Positions 17,887 through 25,421 of a stretch of DNA of 64,000 bases are shown in pieces. This stretch comes from Bacteroidales bacterium WCE2004 (lineage in GTDB: Bacteria; Bacteroidota; Bacteroidia; Bacteroidales; UBA932): assembly GCA_900167895.1 (NCBI GenBank), contig FUZR01000003.1:297105-361104 (forward strand), given 5' to 3'. A model generated the notes under the pieces. That model ran no database searches and was not told where the DNA came from. It saw only the letters and a list, made by a program, of their open reading frames with translations. Every line of letters starts with the position of its first letter. Position 1 is the stretch's first letter. A program made the position numbers and the translations under genes.

Positions 17887-18645
17887 ATGATGAAAGCCCT
17901 GATTGTCGAGGACGAGCGCATGGCCCAGGCGCAGCTCGTCCGCCTGCTCAAGACCCATTTCCCGGACATCGAGGTGGTCCAGGCCACCGATTCGGTGCGC
18001 AGCACCGTCGAATACCTCGCCTCCAATCCGCCGCTCGACCTCATCTTCATGGACGTCGAGCTCTCCGACGGCGACTGCTTCGAGATTTTCCGGAAGGTGC
18101 CCGTGCGCGCGCAGGTCATCATGACTACCGCCTATGAATCCTACGCCCTCAAGGCATTTGAGGCCGGGAGCGTGGACTATCTCCTCAAGCCCATCGGCGC
18201 CGAGGAGCTGGCGCGCGCGGTCGGCCGCTGCCGCGAGCGCGCCGCCACGGCCCCGGCGATCGACGTGGAGAAGCTCCTCGCCTTCGTGGCGGGCCGCCAG
18301 CCCAAGAACTACAAGGAGCGCATCGTGGTCTACGTCGGCGAGCAGATCATTCCCGTCCCGACGGACCGGATCGCCTTCTTCTTCGCCGAGGAGAAGGCCA
18401 ACTACCTGATGACCGACGAAGGCGCGCGCTATCTCGTCGAGACCACGCTCGACATGCTCGAGCAGGATCTCGACCCGGAGCGCTTCTTCCGCATCTCGCG
18501 CGGCGCCATCGTCTCGCGCGGCGCCGTCAAGAGCGTCAGCCGCCACTTCAGCGGCCGCCTGCGGCTCGAGATGAAGCCGGCGCCGCCCTTCGAGCCCACG
18601 GTCTCCCGCGCCCGGGTGGACGATTTCCTGAAATGGCTGGAATAA
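17887..18645 (+). CDS. LytTR-family response regulator
   Basis: 252-aa cytoplasmic DNA-binding regulator. Receiver domain 1-120 with acidic pocket E8/D9 and phosphoacceptor D56 in IFMDVELSDG, conserved TTAYESYALKAF and KP in YLLKPIG. LytTR DNA-binding domain about 150-250 (VYVGEQIIPVPTDRIAFFFAEEKANYL ... RFFRISRGAIVS, each shown in part). The start could be M1 or M2. It partners the preceding kinase and its likely targets are the divergent starch operon and its own promoter through the direct repeat at 16671-16701. Confidence 0.93.
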   Translation: MMKALIVEDERMAQAQLVRLLKTHFPDIEVVQATDSVRSTVEYLASNPPLDLIFMDVELSDGDCFEIFRKVPVRAQVIMTTAYESYALKAFEAGSVDYLLKPIGAEELARAVGRCRERAATAPAIDVEKLLAFVAGRQPKNYKERIVVYVGEQIIPVPTDRIAFFFAEEKANYLMTDEGARYLVETTLDMLEQDLDPERFFRISRGAIVSRGAVKSVSRHFSGRLRLEMKPAPPFEPTVSRARVDDFLKWLE

Positions 18646-18648
18646 AAG

Positions 18649-18678
18649 AAATCCGCCAGGCTTCTGCCCGGCGGATTT
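18649..18678. terminator. Bidirectional terminator between LytTR and SDR genes
   Basis: Inverted repeat AAATCCGCC / GGCGGATTT with a 12-nt loop, followed on the plus strand by TCTTT and on the minus strand by CTTTTATT. It lies between two convergent genes and could serve both. Confidence 0.8.
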
Positions 18679-18681
18679 TCT

Positions 18682-19476
18682 TTAGAGCTTGTAGTAGCTT
18701 CCGAGGATGGCCGCGAACCAGCTCGGCGGCAGGAGCTTCTTGAGCGTCACGGAGAGACGCTGCTCCAGCGTGGAGATGATGTAGTGGTAGCGCGGGCGCT
18801 TCTTGCGCACGATCTTGCTGATCTTGCCGGCGAGGTATTCGGGCTTGAGGCCCGTGGTCTCGTCCTTCTCGATGCTCGCGAGGGACTTCGCATAGGTCTT
18901 GTAGACCTCGTACGCCTCGGGGTTGGCGACGCTCTTGCGCTGCGCCGTGAATGACGTGGCGAAGTCGCCCGGTTCGATCACGACCACCTGGATACCGAAG
19001 GCTTTCGTCTCCAGGCGCAGCGCCTCGCAGTAGCCCTCGATGGCGAACTTCGAAGCGGAGTAGAGCCCCTGGAACGGGAGGCCCATCAGGCCGCCGATCG
19101 AGCTGAAACAGAGGATCTTGCCGCTGCCCTGCCGACGCATGGCGGGCAGCACGTAGTGCAGGAAACGCACCATCCCCATCCAGTTCACGTCCATCTGGCG
19201 CTCCGCGTCCTCCAGCGAGGAGAACTCCAGCGGACCGCCGATGCCCATGCCGGCGTTGTTGATGAACACGTCGATGCGCCCTTCGGCGTCGAGCACCTGC
19301 TTCACCGCCGCCTCGCAGTCCTCCGCCCGCTGGGCGTCGGCCTTGATGTAGGTGACGCCGGGCAGCAGGTCCGTGGCTTTGCGGTGCGTGCCGTAGACCT
19401 TGTGGCCGTCGGCGCTGAGCCGGGCGGCCATCGCGCGGCCGAAGCCGGAGGTGATGCCGGTGATCAGGATAACCAT
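18682..19476 (-). CDS. Short-chain dehydrogenase/reductase, candidate 3-ketosphinganine reductase
   Basis: 264-aa classical SDR: Rossmann glycine motif TGITSGFG (residues 6-13), NNAG near 74-77, catalytic Ser in CFSSIGG and YSASK (Tyr/Lys). The C-terminal tail (about 230-264) is hydrophobic and basic, suggesting membrane association. It starts four bases after the serine palmitoyltransferase gene, so the two are almost certainly co-transcribed. From this pairing I infer reduction of 3-ketosphinganine in sphingolipid synthesis. The sequence by itself supports only an SDR acting on a lipid-like substrate. Confidence 0.75.
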   Translation of the reverse strand: MVILITGITSGFGRAMAARLSADGHKVYGTHRKATDLLPGVTYIKADAQRAEDCEAAVKQVLDAEGRIDVFINNAGMGIGGPLEFSSLEDAERQMDVNWMGMVRFLHYVLPAMRRQGSGKILCFSSIGGLMGLPFQGLYSASKFAIEGYCEALRLETKAFGIQVVVIEPGDFATSFTAQRKSVANPEAYEVYKTYAKSLASIEKDETTGLKPEYLAGKISKIVRKKRPRYHYIISTLEQRLSVTLKKLLPPSWFAAILGSYYKL

Positions 19477-19480
19477 AGCG

Positions 19481-20674
19481 CTATGCGATGACGCCGAGTT
19501 CGCGGAAGATCTTGGTCAGCACCGCCACGGCCTCGTCCACCTGCTCGGTGGTGTGCGTGGCCATGAGGGCGAAGCGGATGAGCACGTCCTTCTCCGGCAC
19601 GGCCGGGGCGATCACCGGGGTGATGAACACGCCCTGCTCGTAGGCCATCCGCACGATCTGCATCGCCTTGAAGGTGTCGCGCACGAAGAGCGGGATGATC
19701 GGGGACTGGGTGTGGCCCGTGTCGAAGCCGGCCTTCTTGAAGGCCTCCTGCGCGTGGCGCGTGACCTTCCAGAGGTTCTCGCGGCGCTCCGGCTCGTTGA
19801 TCATGATGTCCAGGGCGCAGGAGGCGGCGGCCACGGCGGCCGGGGTCATCGAGGCGCTGAAGATCAGCGAACGGGAGTTGTGCTTGAGGTAGTTGAGGAC
19901 TTCCTTGTCGCCGGCGATGAAGCCGCCCAGGGAGCCGAAGCTCTTGGAGAAGGTGCCCATGATAAGGTCCGTCTCCTTGGTCAGGCCGAAGTGGCTGGCG
20001 GTACCGGAGCCGTTCTCGCCGATCACGCCGAGACCGTGGGCGTCGTCCACCATCACGGCGGCGTTATACTTCTGGGCCAGGCGGACCAGGTCGGGCAGCG
20101 GGGCGATGTCGCCCTCCATCGAATATACGCCGTCCACCACGATGAGCTTCGGGGCGTTCTTCGGGGTCATGAAGAGCTTGCGCTCAAGGGCTGCGACGTC
20201 GTTGTGCGCGAACTTGCGCACCTCGCTGAAACTCAGGCGGCTGCCGTCGATGATGCAGGCATGGTCGAGGGCGTCCAGGAAGATGTAGCCACCGCGGAAA
20301 CCGAGGCAGCCCACGACGCCCAGGTTGACCTGGAAGCCGGTGCTGTAGGTCACGGCGGCGTCCTTGCCCACGAACTTGGCCAGCTTCTCCTCCAGCTCCT
20401 CGTGGATGTCGAGGGTACCGTTGAGGAAGCGGCTGCCGGAGCAGCTGGTGCCGTATTTTTCTATTGCCTTGATGGCGGCCTCCTTGAGGCGCGGGTCGTC
20501 GGAAAGTCCAAGGTAGGAATTGGAACCGAACATCAGGACCTTGCTTCCGTCAGCCATGGTGACGAGGGGATCCTGTCCGGAAGAGATGGGGCGGTAGTAG
20601 GGGTAGATTCCCTGCGCTTTGACCTCATCTGCGAGCGTGTACTTGGCACAGAGCTCGTTTAAGATTCTTTTCAT
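19481..20674 (-). CDS. spt: Serine palmitoyltransferase
   Basis: 397-aa PLP-dependent alpha-oxoamine synthase. It starts MKRILNELCAKYTLAD; the upstream in-frame extension crosses the promoter and is rejected. Family motifs: FGSNSYLGL near 56, GSRFLNGT, the PLP aspartate in VDDAHGLGV and the PLP lysine in GTFSKSFGSLGG. The N-terminus and the PPxP-like segment near 330 resemble Bacteroidetes serine palmitoyltransferase (sphingolipid first step: serine + palmitoyl-CoA to 3-ketosphinganine) more than BioF or Kbl. The adjacent SDR and absence of biotin genes agree. A glycine C-acetyltransferase remains a less likely alternative. Confidence 0.85.
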   Translation of the reverse strand: MKRILNELCAKYTLADEVKAQGIYPYYRPISSGQDPLVTMADGSKVLMFGSNSYLGLSDDPRLKEAAIKAIEKYGTSCSGSRFLNGTLDIHEELEEKLAKFVGKDAAVTYSTGFQVNLGVVGCLGFRGGYIFLDALDHACIIDGSRLSFSEVRKFAHNDVAALERKLFMTPKNAPKLIVVDGVYSMEGDIAPLPDLVRLAQKYNAAVMVDDAHGLGVIGENGSGTASHFGLTKETDLIMGTFSKSFGSLGGFIAGDKEVLNYLKHNSRSLIFSASMTPAAVAAASCALDIMINEPERRENLWKVTRHAQEAFKKAGFDTGHTQSPIIPLFVRDTFKAMQIVRMAYEQGVFITPVIAPAVPEKDVLIRFALMATHTTEQVDEAVAVLTKIFRELGVIA

Positions 20675-20704
20675 TGGTACGGTTTTATAATAAGTACAAC
20701 GCCG

Positions 20705-20712
20705 CAAAGATA
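20705..20712 (-). promoter_or_regulatory. Bacteroidetes -7 promoter motif upstream of spt
   Basis: TATCTTTG on the minus strand, matching TAnnTTTG exactly, 31 bp before the spt ATG at 20674. Confidence 0.75.
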
Positions 20713-20770
20713 ACTATTTTCTACGAAATACAACCTTTCCGCCCCTCCGGACAAGTTTGGGAAAAAACCT

Positions 20771-20778
20771 TAAATTTG
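20771..20778 (+). promoter_or_regulatory. Bacteroidetes -7 promoter motif upstream of the LD-carboxypeptidase gene
   Basis: TAAATTTG on the plus strand matches TAnnTTTG, 19 bp before the ATG at 20798. It lies back to back with the spt promoter in a 123-bp divergent region. Confidence 0.7.
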
Positions 20779-20797
20779 TGAAATTGAAACATCTGGG

Positions 20798-21733
20798 ATG
20801 AAAAGAATTATCGCTCCGCCTTTCCTGGCCCCGGGGGACCGGGTCGCCCTGGTCTCACCGTCATACCACGTGCCCATGCAGGCGGTCGAAGGAGCCGCCG
20901 CCGTGCTGCGCGGCTGGGGCTTCGAGCCCGTCGTCGGCGCCCACGTCGGCAGGAGGTGGCGCGGCAGCTATGCCGGCTCGCCCGAGGAGCGGCTCGCCGA
21001 CCTGCGCGCCGCGCTGGAGGACCCTTCCATCAAGGCCATCCTGTGCAACCGGGGCGGCTACGGCACGATCCGCTTCGTGGACACGCTCCCGCCGGAGGAG
21101 CTCGCCGCGCATCCCAAGTGGCTGGTCGGCTTCAGCGACATCACCACGCTGTGCGGGATGGAAGCCCGCGCGGGGGTGATGAGCATCCACGGCCCGATGG
21201 GCAAGTTCCTGGCGAAGGACAGGGGCGCGGGCAAGTCCGCCGAGCTGCTGCGCGGGCTGCTGACGGGCACCGTCCCGGAATACGCGCTGCCGCCGCATCC
21301 GCTTTCGCGGCCGGGCGTGGCCACGGCCCCGCTGGTGGGCGGCAACCTCAGCACCTTCGTGCCGCTCCTCGGGACGCGGGCCGACGCCACCGCCGGCCGG
21401 GAGATCCTGCTTTTCATCGAGGAGATCGAGGAGGATTTCCGCCACATCGACCGGCTCATCAACACACTCCGGCTGCACGGCGTGTTCGACCGCTGCCGCG
21501 GCGTCATCCTGGGGCAGTTCACCGGTTGCGAGGCCAATCTCGGATACGACTCCGCAGAGGATCTGGTCTGCTCATATTTAAGCGATTACGACATTCCGGT
21601 CTGCTGCGGTTTCCCGGCCGGGCACGAAGCGGAGAACTGGCCGCTGCTCATCGGTGCGCGCAGCACGCTGGCGGTCACCGAAGCCGGCGCCACGCTCACT
21701 TTCCACGTCCGGGGTCGCCGGACGCGGGCCTGA
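20798..21733 (+). CDS. LD-carboxypeptidase (peptidase family S66)
   Basis: 311-aa cytoplasmic serine peptidase of murein recycling that removes the terminal D-alanine from tetrapeptides. Family layout is clear: PGDRVALVSPS at 12-22, CNRGGYGT near 83-90, nucleophile S113 in VGFSDITTL, and the Glu/His residues of the catalytic triad in LFIEEIEEDFRHID and CGFPAGHEAEN. Length is normal. Its 3' end overlaps the convergent HI0933-type gene by 38 bp. Confidence 0.92.
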   Translation: MKRIIAPPFLAPGDRVALVSPSYHVPMQAVEGAAAVLRGWGFEPVVGAHVGRRWRGSYAGSPEERLADLRAALEDPSIKAILCNRGGYGTIRFVDTLPPEELAAHPKWLVGFSDITTLCGMEARAGVMSIHGPMGKFLAKDRGAGKSAELLRGLLTGTVPEYALPPHPLSRPGVATAPLVGGNLSTFVPLLGTRADATAGREILLFIEEIEEDFRHIDRLINTLRLHGVFDRCRGVILGQFTGCEANLGYDSAEDLVCSYLSDYDIPVCCGFPAGHEAENWPLLIGARSTLAVTEAGATLTFHVRGRRTRA

Positions 21734-22919
21734 GGCTGGCGGCCACCACGGCCGCGGTGGACCAGGCGGCCTGCAGGTTGAAGCCGCCCGTCACGGCGTC
21801 CACGTCGAGCGCCTCCCCGGCGAAGAAGAGGCCGGGGTACTGTCTGGATTCCAAAGTATTGATGTTCACGCCGGCGAGGTCCACCCCGCCGCAGGTCACG
21901 AACTCTTCTTTGAAGCGGGCGCGGCCGGCCACGGCGTAGGCGTCAGCCGAGAGCGTGGCGGCGAGCCGCGCCGCGCCTTTGGCGCCGAGCTCGGCCCAGC
22001 GCAGGTCGTCGCGCAGCCCGGCGCGCCGCAGGATGTGGCGCCAGAGCCGGGCGGTAATCCCCGCCGGCGGCGTGCCGGCGGCTTGTTTGCGCGGATTTTC
22101 CGCCGCCGTTGCGGCGATCCATTCCCGCGCCTGCGCCTCGGGCGCGTCCAGCCAGTCGACCAGCAGCGTGCCGGCGTAGCCGTTCTCCGCCAGGTGGCGG
22201 GCGGCGTAGGACGACAGGCGCAGCGTCGCAGGGCCGCTCACGCCCCAGTCGGTCAGCAGCAGCGTGCCCGCCGCGCGGAATTTCGTCCCGGCGAGGCTCA
22301 GTCCCGCCTGTTCCACCACCGTTCCCATCAGGGCGCGCAGGCCCTCGTCGGGAATCTTCAGGGTGAAGAGCGACGGCACGCAGGGCGTCACCGCGACCCC
22401 TTCCGGCAGCAGCCGTTCCAGCTTTTCGCGCGAGCAGCCACCCACCGTCACCACGACGCATTCGTAATTCTCTTCCCGCACGCGGAAATGGCCGTCCGCC
22501 AGCGCCTCGACCCGCTCCACCGGCGCCTTCAGGCAGATGCGGACCCCCGCCACGCGCAGGTCCCGCTCCAGCGTGCGCACGATCTGCATCGCGTCCTGGC
22601 TCACCGGGAAGACGCACTGGTCCTCCTGCGTGGTCAGGCGCACGCCCTCTGCCTCCCACCACCGCTGCGTGGCTTCCGGGCTCAGCACCCGCAGGGCGCG
22701 CCGCATCAGCTGCTCGCCGCGGGGGTACACCTCGCCCAGGCGCTCCACGTCCCGGAAACTGTTGGTCAGGTTGCAGCGGCCGCCGCCCGTCAAGGCCACC
22801 TTGGCGAGCAACTTGGGTCCGGATTCATAGAGGGTGACATCGGCTTCCGGCAGCCGCCGCTTCGCGCCGATGGCGCAGAAGCACCCGGCCGCCCCGCCGC
22901 CGATGATGGCGATTCTCAT
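21696..22919 (-). CDS. HI0933/YhiN-family FAD-dependent oxidoreductase
   Basis: 407-aa flavoprotein. The start is MRIAIIGGGAAG, placing the dinucleotide-binding glycines at 7-12. The family signature TGGGRCNLTN follows near 44-53, and the C-terminal FAD segment is FAGEALDVDAVTGGFNLQ. The biochemical function of HI0933/YhiN proteins is not established. Its ATG overlaps the TGA of the upstream PTPS gene by four bases, so it is the last gene of a coupled four-gene pterin/deazapurine operon. Its 3' end overlaps the convergent S66 gene. Confidence 0.88.
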   Translation of the reverse strand: MRIAIIGGGAAGCFCAIGAKRRLPEADVTLYESGPKLLAKVALTGGGRCNLTNSFRDVERLGEVYPRGEQLMRRALRVLSPEATQRWWEAEGVRLTTQEDQCVFPVSQDAMQIVRTLERDLRVAGVRICLKAPVERVEALADGHFRVREENYECVVVTVGGCSREKLERLLPEGVAVTPCVPSLFTLKIPDEGLRALMGTVVEQAGLSLAGTKFRAAGTLLLTDWGVSGPATLRLSSYAARHLAENGYAGTLLVDWLDAPEAQAREWIAATAAENPRKQAAGTPPAGITARLWRHILRRAGLRDDLRWAELGAKGAARLAATLSADAYAVAGRARFKEEFVTCGGVDLAGVNINTLESRQYPGLFFAGEALDVDAVTGGFNLQAAWSTAAVVAASLRPASGDPGRGK

Positions 22920-23245
22920 CGTTCGTAGGAGGCTTCGTTGCCCGGGCATTCCTCCACCTCGACCTTGTAGCACTGCGGGATCTGCTCGCAGATCCAGCGC
23001 GCGAGGTTCTCGGTGGTCGGGTTGAAGGGAAGGACCTCGTTGAGGTCCGCGTGGTCGAGCGCGCCGCAGATGCGCCGCTCGATGTCGCAGAAGTCCACCA
23101 CCATGCCGTCGGCGTCCAGTTCTTCGGATGCGCAGTACACGGTGATCTTCCAGTTGTGCCCGTGGTCGGGCTCCGTCTGCGTGCCGCCTGCGAAAGAGAT
23201 GTGGTGGCTGGCCGAGACGGTCATCGTTTTCTTGACCTTATACAT
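22916..23245 (-). CDS. 6-pyruvoyl-tetrahydropterin synthase paralog lacking the catalytic Cys (PTPS-III-like)
   Basis: 109-aa COG0720 protein. The start MYKVKKTMTV aligns with the second paralog and lies within the last codons of folE (8-bp overlap). Zinc ligands are present: H14/H15 and H28, H30 (DHGHN). Position 24, a cysteine in the neighbouring paralog and in QueD, is threonine, with E25 next to it giving an E-x-x-H-G-H arrangement. In PTPS-III proteins a Glu replaces the catalytic Cys and the product is 6-hydroxymethyl-dihydropterin, bypassing FolB. That assignment is plausible here given the folE neighbour, but is inferred from one motif. Confidence 0.75.
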   Translation of the reverse strand: MYKVKKTMTVSASHHISFAGGTQTEPDHGHNWKITVYCASEELDADGMVVDFCDIERRICGALDHADLNEVLPFNPTTENLARWICEQIPQCYKVEVEECPGNEASYER

Positions 23246-23831
23246 GTCCGTTCTTGTCGATGTAGGACAGGAATTCATTGCGGGTCTGGGGATTCGTGCG
23301 GAACGAGCCCGTCAGGTAGGTCGAGGTCATCAGGCCGCTCTTGCGCACGCCGCGGCTCTCCTTGCACATGTGCCGGCCGCGCATCATCAGCGCCATGCCG
23401 CGCGGCGGGTTCTCCGTGCCGAGCGCCTCGGTCAGCATCTCCACCACGTCGTGCACCAGGCGCTCCTGGACCTGCAGGCGCGAAGCGCAGTAGTCCACCA
23501 CGCGTCCGATCTTGCTCAGCCCGAGGATGCGGCCCTTGGGATTGGGGAGATAGGCGAACCAGTATTCGCCGAAAAAGGTCCGGCAATGGTGTTCGCACAC
23601 CGAATAGAACGGGCCGGAGTCGACCACCATGTCGTCATAGACGATGCCGTCCTGCCCGTTGGGGAAGGTGGTCACGACCGGTGCCTGCGCCGGGTCATAG
23701 CCCCGGAACATCTCCCCGAACATCCTGATCATCCGGTCGGGGGTGTCCTGCAGGCCCGTCCGCGTCGGGTCCTCGCCGATATACTCCAGCAGTTCGCGGA
23801 TGTGCTGCTTGGCTTGTTCTTCCGTAATCAT
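23238..23831 (-). CDS. folE: GTP cyclohydrolase I
   Basis: 197-aa enzyme converting GTP to 7,8-dihydroneopterin triphosphate, the common precursor of folate and queuosine pathways. Motifs: TPDRMIRMF near 30-38, zinc ligands in YSVCEHHCRTFFG (Cys and His), GLSKIGRVVDYCASRLQVQE (shown family motif GLSKIGR...QVQE), and the second zinc cysteine in HMCKESRG. Type I (zinc) rather than FolE2. It is sandwiched between two PTPS paralogs with overlaps of 4 and 8 bp, implying strict co-translation. Confidence 0.95.
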   Translation of the reverse strand: MITEEQAKQHIRELLEYIGEDPTRTGLQDTPDRMIRMFGEMFRGYDPAQAPVVTTFPNGQDGIVYDDMVVDSGPFYSVCEHHCRTFFGEYWFAYLPNPKGRILGLSKIGRVVDYCASRLQVQERLVHDVVEMLTEALGTENPPRGMALMMRGRHMCKESRGVRKSGLMTSTYLTGSFRTNPQTRNEFLSYIDKNGHV

Positions 23832-24157
23832 AACTCGTAAGTTGCCGTATTGTCTTCCGTCTCCTTGACCGTCACCTTGTAGCAGTGCGGAATCTCGCCG
23901 CAGATCCAGCGGGCGAGATTCTCCGCGGTCGGGTTGAAAGGCAGGACCTCGTTGAGGTCGCGGTGGTCGATGCGGTCGATCACCCGCTCCTTGATCAGCT
24001 TGAAGTCCACCACCATCCCGTTCGCGTCGAGCTCCGGGGCCTTGCAGAAGACCTCGATCTCATAGTTGTGCCCGTGCGGCCGCGCACACTTCGTGGCATA
24101 ATCCACCACCAGGTGATGGCTCGCCGCCACGCGGATTTTCTTGGAGATGTAATACAT
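23828..24157 (-). CDS. queD: QueD-like 6-carboxy-tetrahydropterin synthase
   Basis: 109-aa COG0720 protein, first gene of the operon. It keeps the full QueD/PTPS active site: zinc ligands H14/H15, H28 and H30, catalytic C24 in TKCARPHGH, the D-H pair in RIDHRDLNE and the C-terminal Glu in VKETED. It probably makes 6-carboxy-tetrahydropterin for queuosine. It is visibly similar along its whole length to the paralog at 22916 (shared NEVLPFNPT and ENLARWIC), so the two arose by duplication. Confidence 0.85.
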   Translation of the reverse strand: MYYISKKIRVAASHHLVVDYATKCARPHGHNYEIEVFCKAPELDANGMVVDFKLIKERVIDRIDHRDLNEVLPFNPTAENLARWICGEIPHCYKVTVKETEDNTATYEL

Positions 24158-24164
24158 AGCCCCG

Positions 24165-24172
24165 CAAAGATA
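24165..24172 (-). promoter_or_regulatory. Bacteroidetes -7 promoter motif of the queD-folE operon
   Basis: TATCTTTG on the minus strand, seven bases before the ATG at 24157, giving a very short or nearly absent leader. There is therefore no room for a riboswitch. Confidence 0.7.
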
Positions 24173-24346
24173 GCAAAAACTCCCGACATCCCATTTCCCC
24201 CGCTCCCGCCGGTCCTTCTCCGGTTCTCATCCTGCCCCTTCCTCTCCCGCCGCCGCTCTCCTGCCGTTCCTCATCCTGCCCTGCTTTCCCTCCGTCATGT
24301 CCGACCTGGTCGGGCATCTCCCATATTGTGGCGACCAGGCTCGAAA

Positions 24347-24436
24347 GTGCTCCTAGGGGTCCATCGCCTGGACCCCTGAGAGCAAAATAGGCCGTTTTTG
24401 CTCCTACCCTGCAAATTTCTGGACCCCTAGGAGCAC
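24347..24436. repeat. Nested inverted-repeat (REPIN-like) element
   Basis: Perfect 17-bp outer arms, GTGCTCCTAGGGGTCCA at 24347-24363 and its complement at 24420-24436. Between them is an imperfect inverted copy TGGACCCCTGAGAGCA (24369-24384) and a partial forward copy beginning TGCTCCTA (24399). The core thus occurs four times in alternating orientation and can fold as two adjacent hairpins or one long one. An inner AGCAAAA / TTTTTGCT pairing is also present. Confidence 0.75.
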
Positions 24437-24557
24437 CTCACTCCGCCCATCCGGTCTCCACACCTCTCCCGTCCCCGCTGTCCTCATTGTCCTCACCGTC
24501 CTCACCGTCTCCGCCGCACCCCGTTTTCGCATATTGCTGACTGTCAATATTTTCCAG

Positions 24558-24589
24558 TTTTGCTTAGGGGAAAATTCCCCAGAGCAAAA
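24558..24589. repeat. Hairpin with GGGGAAAATTCCCC core
   Basis: TTTTGCT (24558-24564) pairs with AGCAAAA (24583-24589) around GGGGAAAATTCCCC. The AGCAAAA/TTTTGCT and CCCC-AGAGCAAAA parts also occur in the element at 24347, suggesting a related, eroded copy. Confidence 0.6.
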
Positions 24590-25015
24590 TCAGAACACCC
24601 TCGCCCTCAACCACTTACAAAAACGACCCGCCTTTAGATGCAAGATCGGTCAGGTAGGACTTGGTGGGCCGGGCAGGACCTGGCACCACCGCCAGACATC
24701 GCGAGCGTTTTTCGTAACTTGCAAATAATCAAAAGAATATGAAAACATACGTGCCCGATTTTTACCCCGTATAATCGCGTAAAGTGTTGATATTGAAGAA
24801 ATAACGAAAAACGGGCCGTGTGCTATTATATATATGTTGGCGGTCTGTCTCTTGTATTGGCTGGTTGTCTTTTTGGGGCTTCAGGACGCGTGGGCTTAAA
24901 CTCGCTGGTATACTGTGATTCAAGACTTTGTCCCTGCCTCAAAACGGGCAAGGACAAAATTTTAAAACATTGATATATAATTTATTACATCGCATGCTTG
25001 GCCTGGTGAACGTGG

Positions 25016-25390
25016 TGGACAGTTGGACAGAGCGGACAGTTGGACGGGGGTGGACTGGTTGGACTGTAGAGACGATAAAGACAGAATGGACGTTGTGGAC
25101 AGTGCGGACGGCGTGGACGAGGTGGATGGTGAGGACAGAATGGATGAGGTAGACAGCGTGGTCGGGATGGACGGTGTGGACGGGAAGGAAGTTAGGGACA
25201 AGTTGGAAGGGGTGAACAGCGTGGACATGTTGGATAAGGAGGGTGAGGTGGACAAAGTAGACTGGATGTACATAGTGGACGGGAAGGACGTTGGGGACAA
25301 GGTGGAAGGGATGGACAGGGAGGACATGATGGACAGGGTGGACGGGATGGCCTGGATGGACGAGGTGGACAGGATGGACAGAGGGGGCGG
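25016..25390 (+). repeat. 9-bp minisatellite, consensus TGGACRGNG
   Basis: About forty degenerate units with a 9-bp period, each centred on TGGAC (for example TGGACAGGG, TGGACGGGA, TGGACGAGG). Because nine is a multiple of three, the array stays open in several frames and would encode MDR/VDG/VDE-type repeats, or Ser/Thr/Pro repeats on the other strand. It ends about 20 bp before the hrpB promoter motif. No ribosome-binding or promoter evidence shows it is translated. Confidence 0.85.
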
Positions 25391-25407
25391 GACGCGGGTT
25401 TTTTCGC

Positions 25408-25415
25408 TATCTTTG
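25408..25415 (+). promoter_or_regulatory. Bacteroidetes -7 promoter motif of hrpB
   Basis: TATCTTTG, six bases before the ATG at 25422. It fixes the hrpB start after the minisatellite and implies a very short leader. Confidence 0.7.
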
Positions 25416-25421
25416 TGGGCG

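Larger units (their letters stand above)
24173..25015. other. Gene-free intergenic region
   Basis: No convincing gene on either strand. The left part (24180-24300) is pyrimidine-rich with a near-repeat of CTCATCCTGCCC. A short array of GTCCTCACC-like 9-mers lies at about 24477-24515, in opposite orientation to the minisatellite further right. The middle is AT-rich. A hairpin pairing TTTGTCC with GGACAAA occurs at about 24924-24956. The nested inverted repeat and second hairpin are listed separately. It may contain an unannotated small RNA, but nothing proves it. Confidence 0.6.

Noticed and set aside
24158..24172. preQ1 riboswitch in front of the queD-folE operon
   Set aside because: The -7 motif lies only seven bases before the start codon, leaving no room for an aptamer.
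24534..24728. 64-codon frame in the intergenic region
   Set aside because: It crosses a hairpin, has no promoter motif or family resemblance, and its composition is not gene-like.
25016..25390. CRISPR array
   Set aside because: The repeat unit is 9 bp and contiguous, without spacers, and no cas genes are present in the window.
25023..25421. N-terminal extension of HrpB through the minisatellite
   Set aside because: The extension is a 9-bp repeat translation, and an exact -7 promoter motif lies between it and a good internal ATG.
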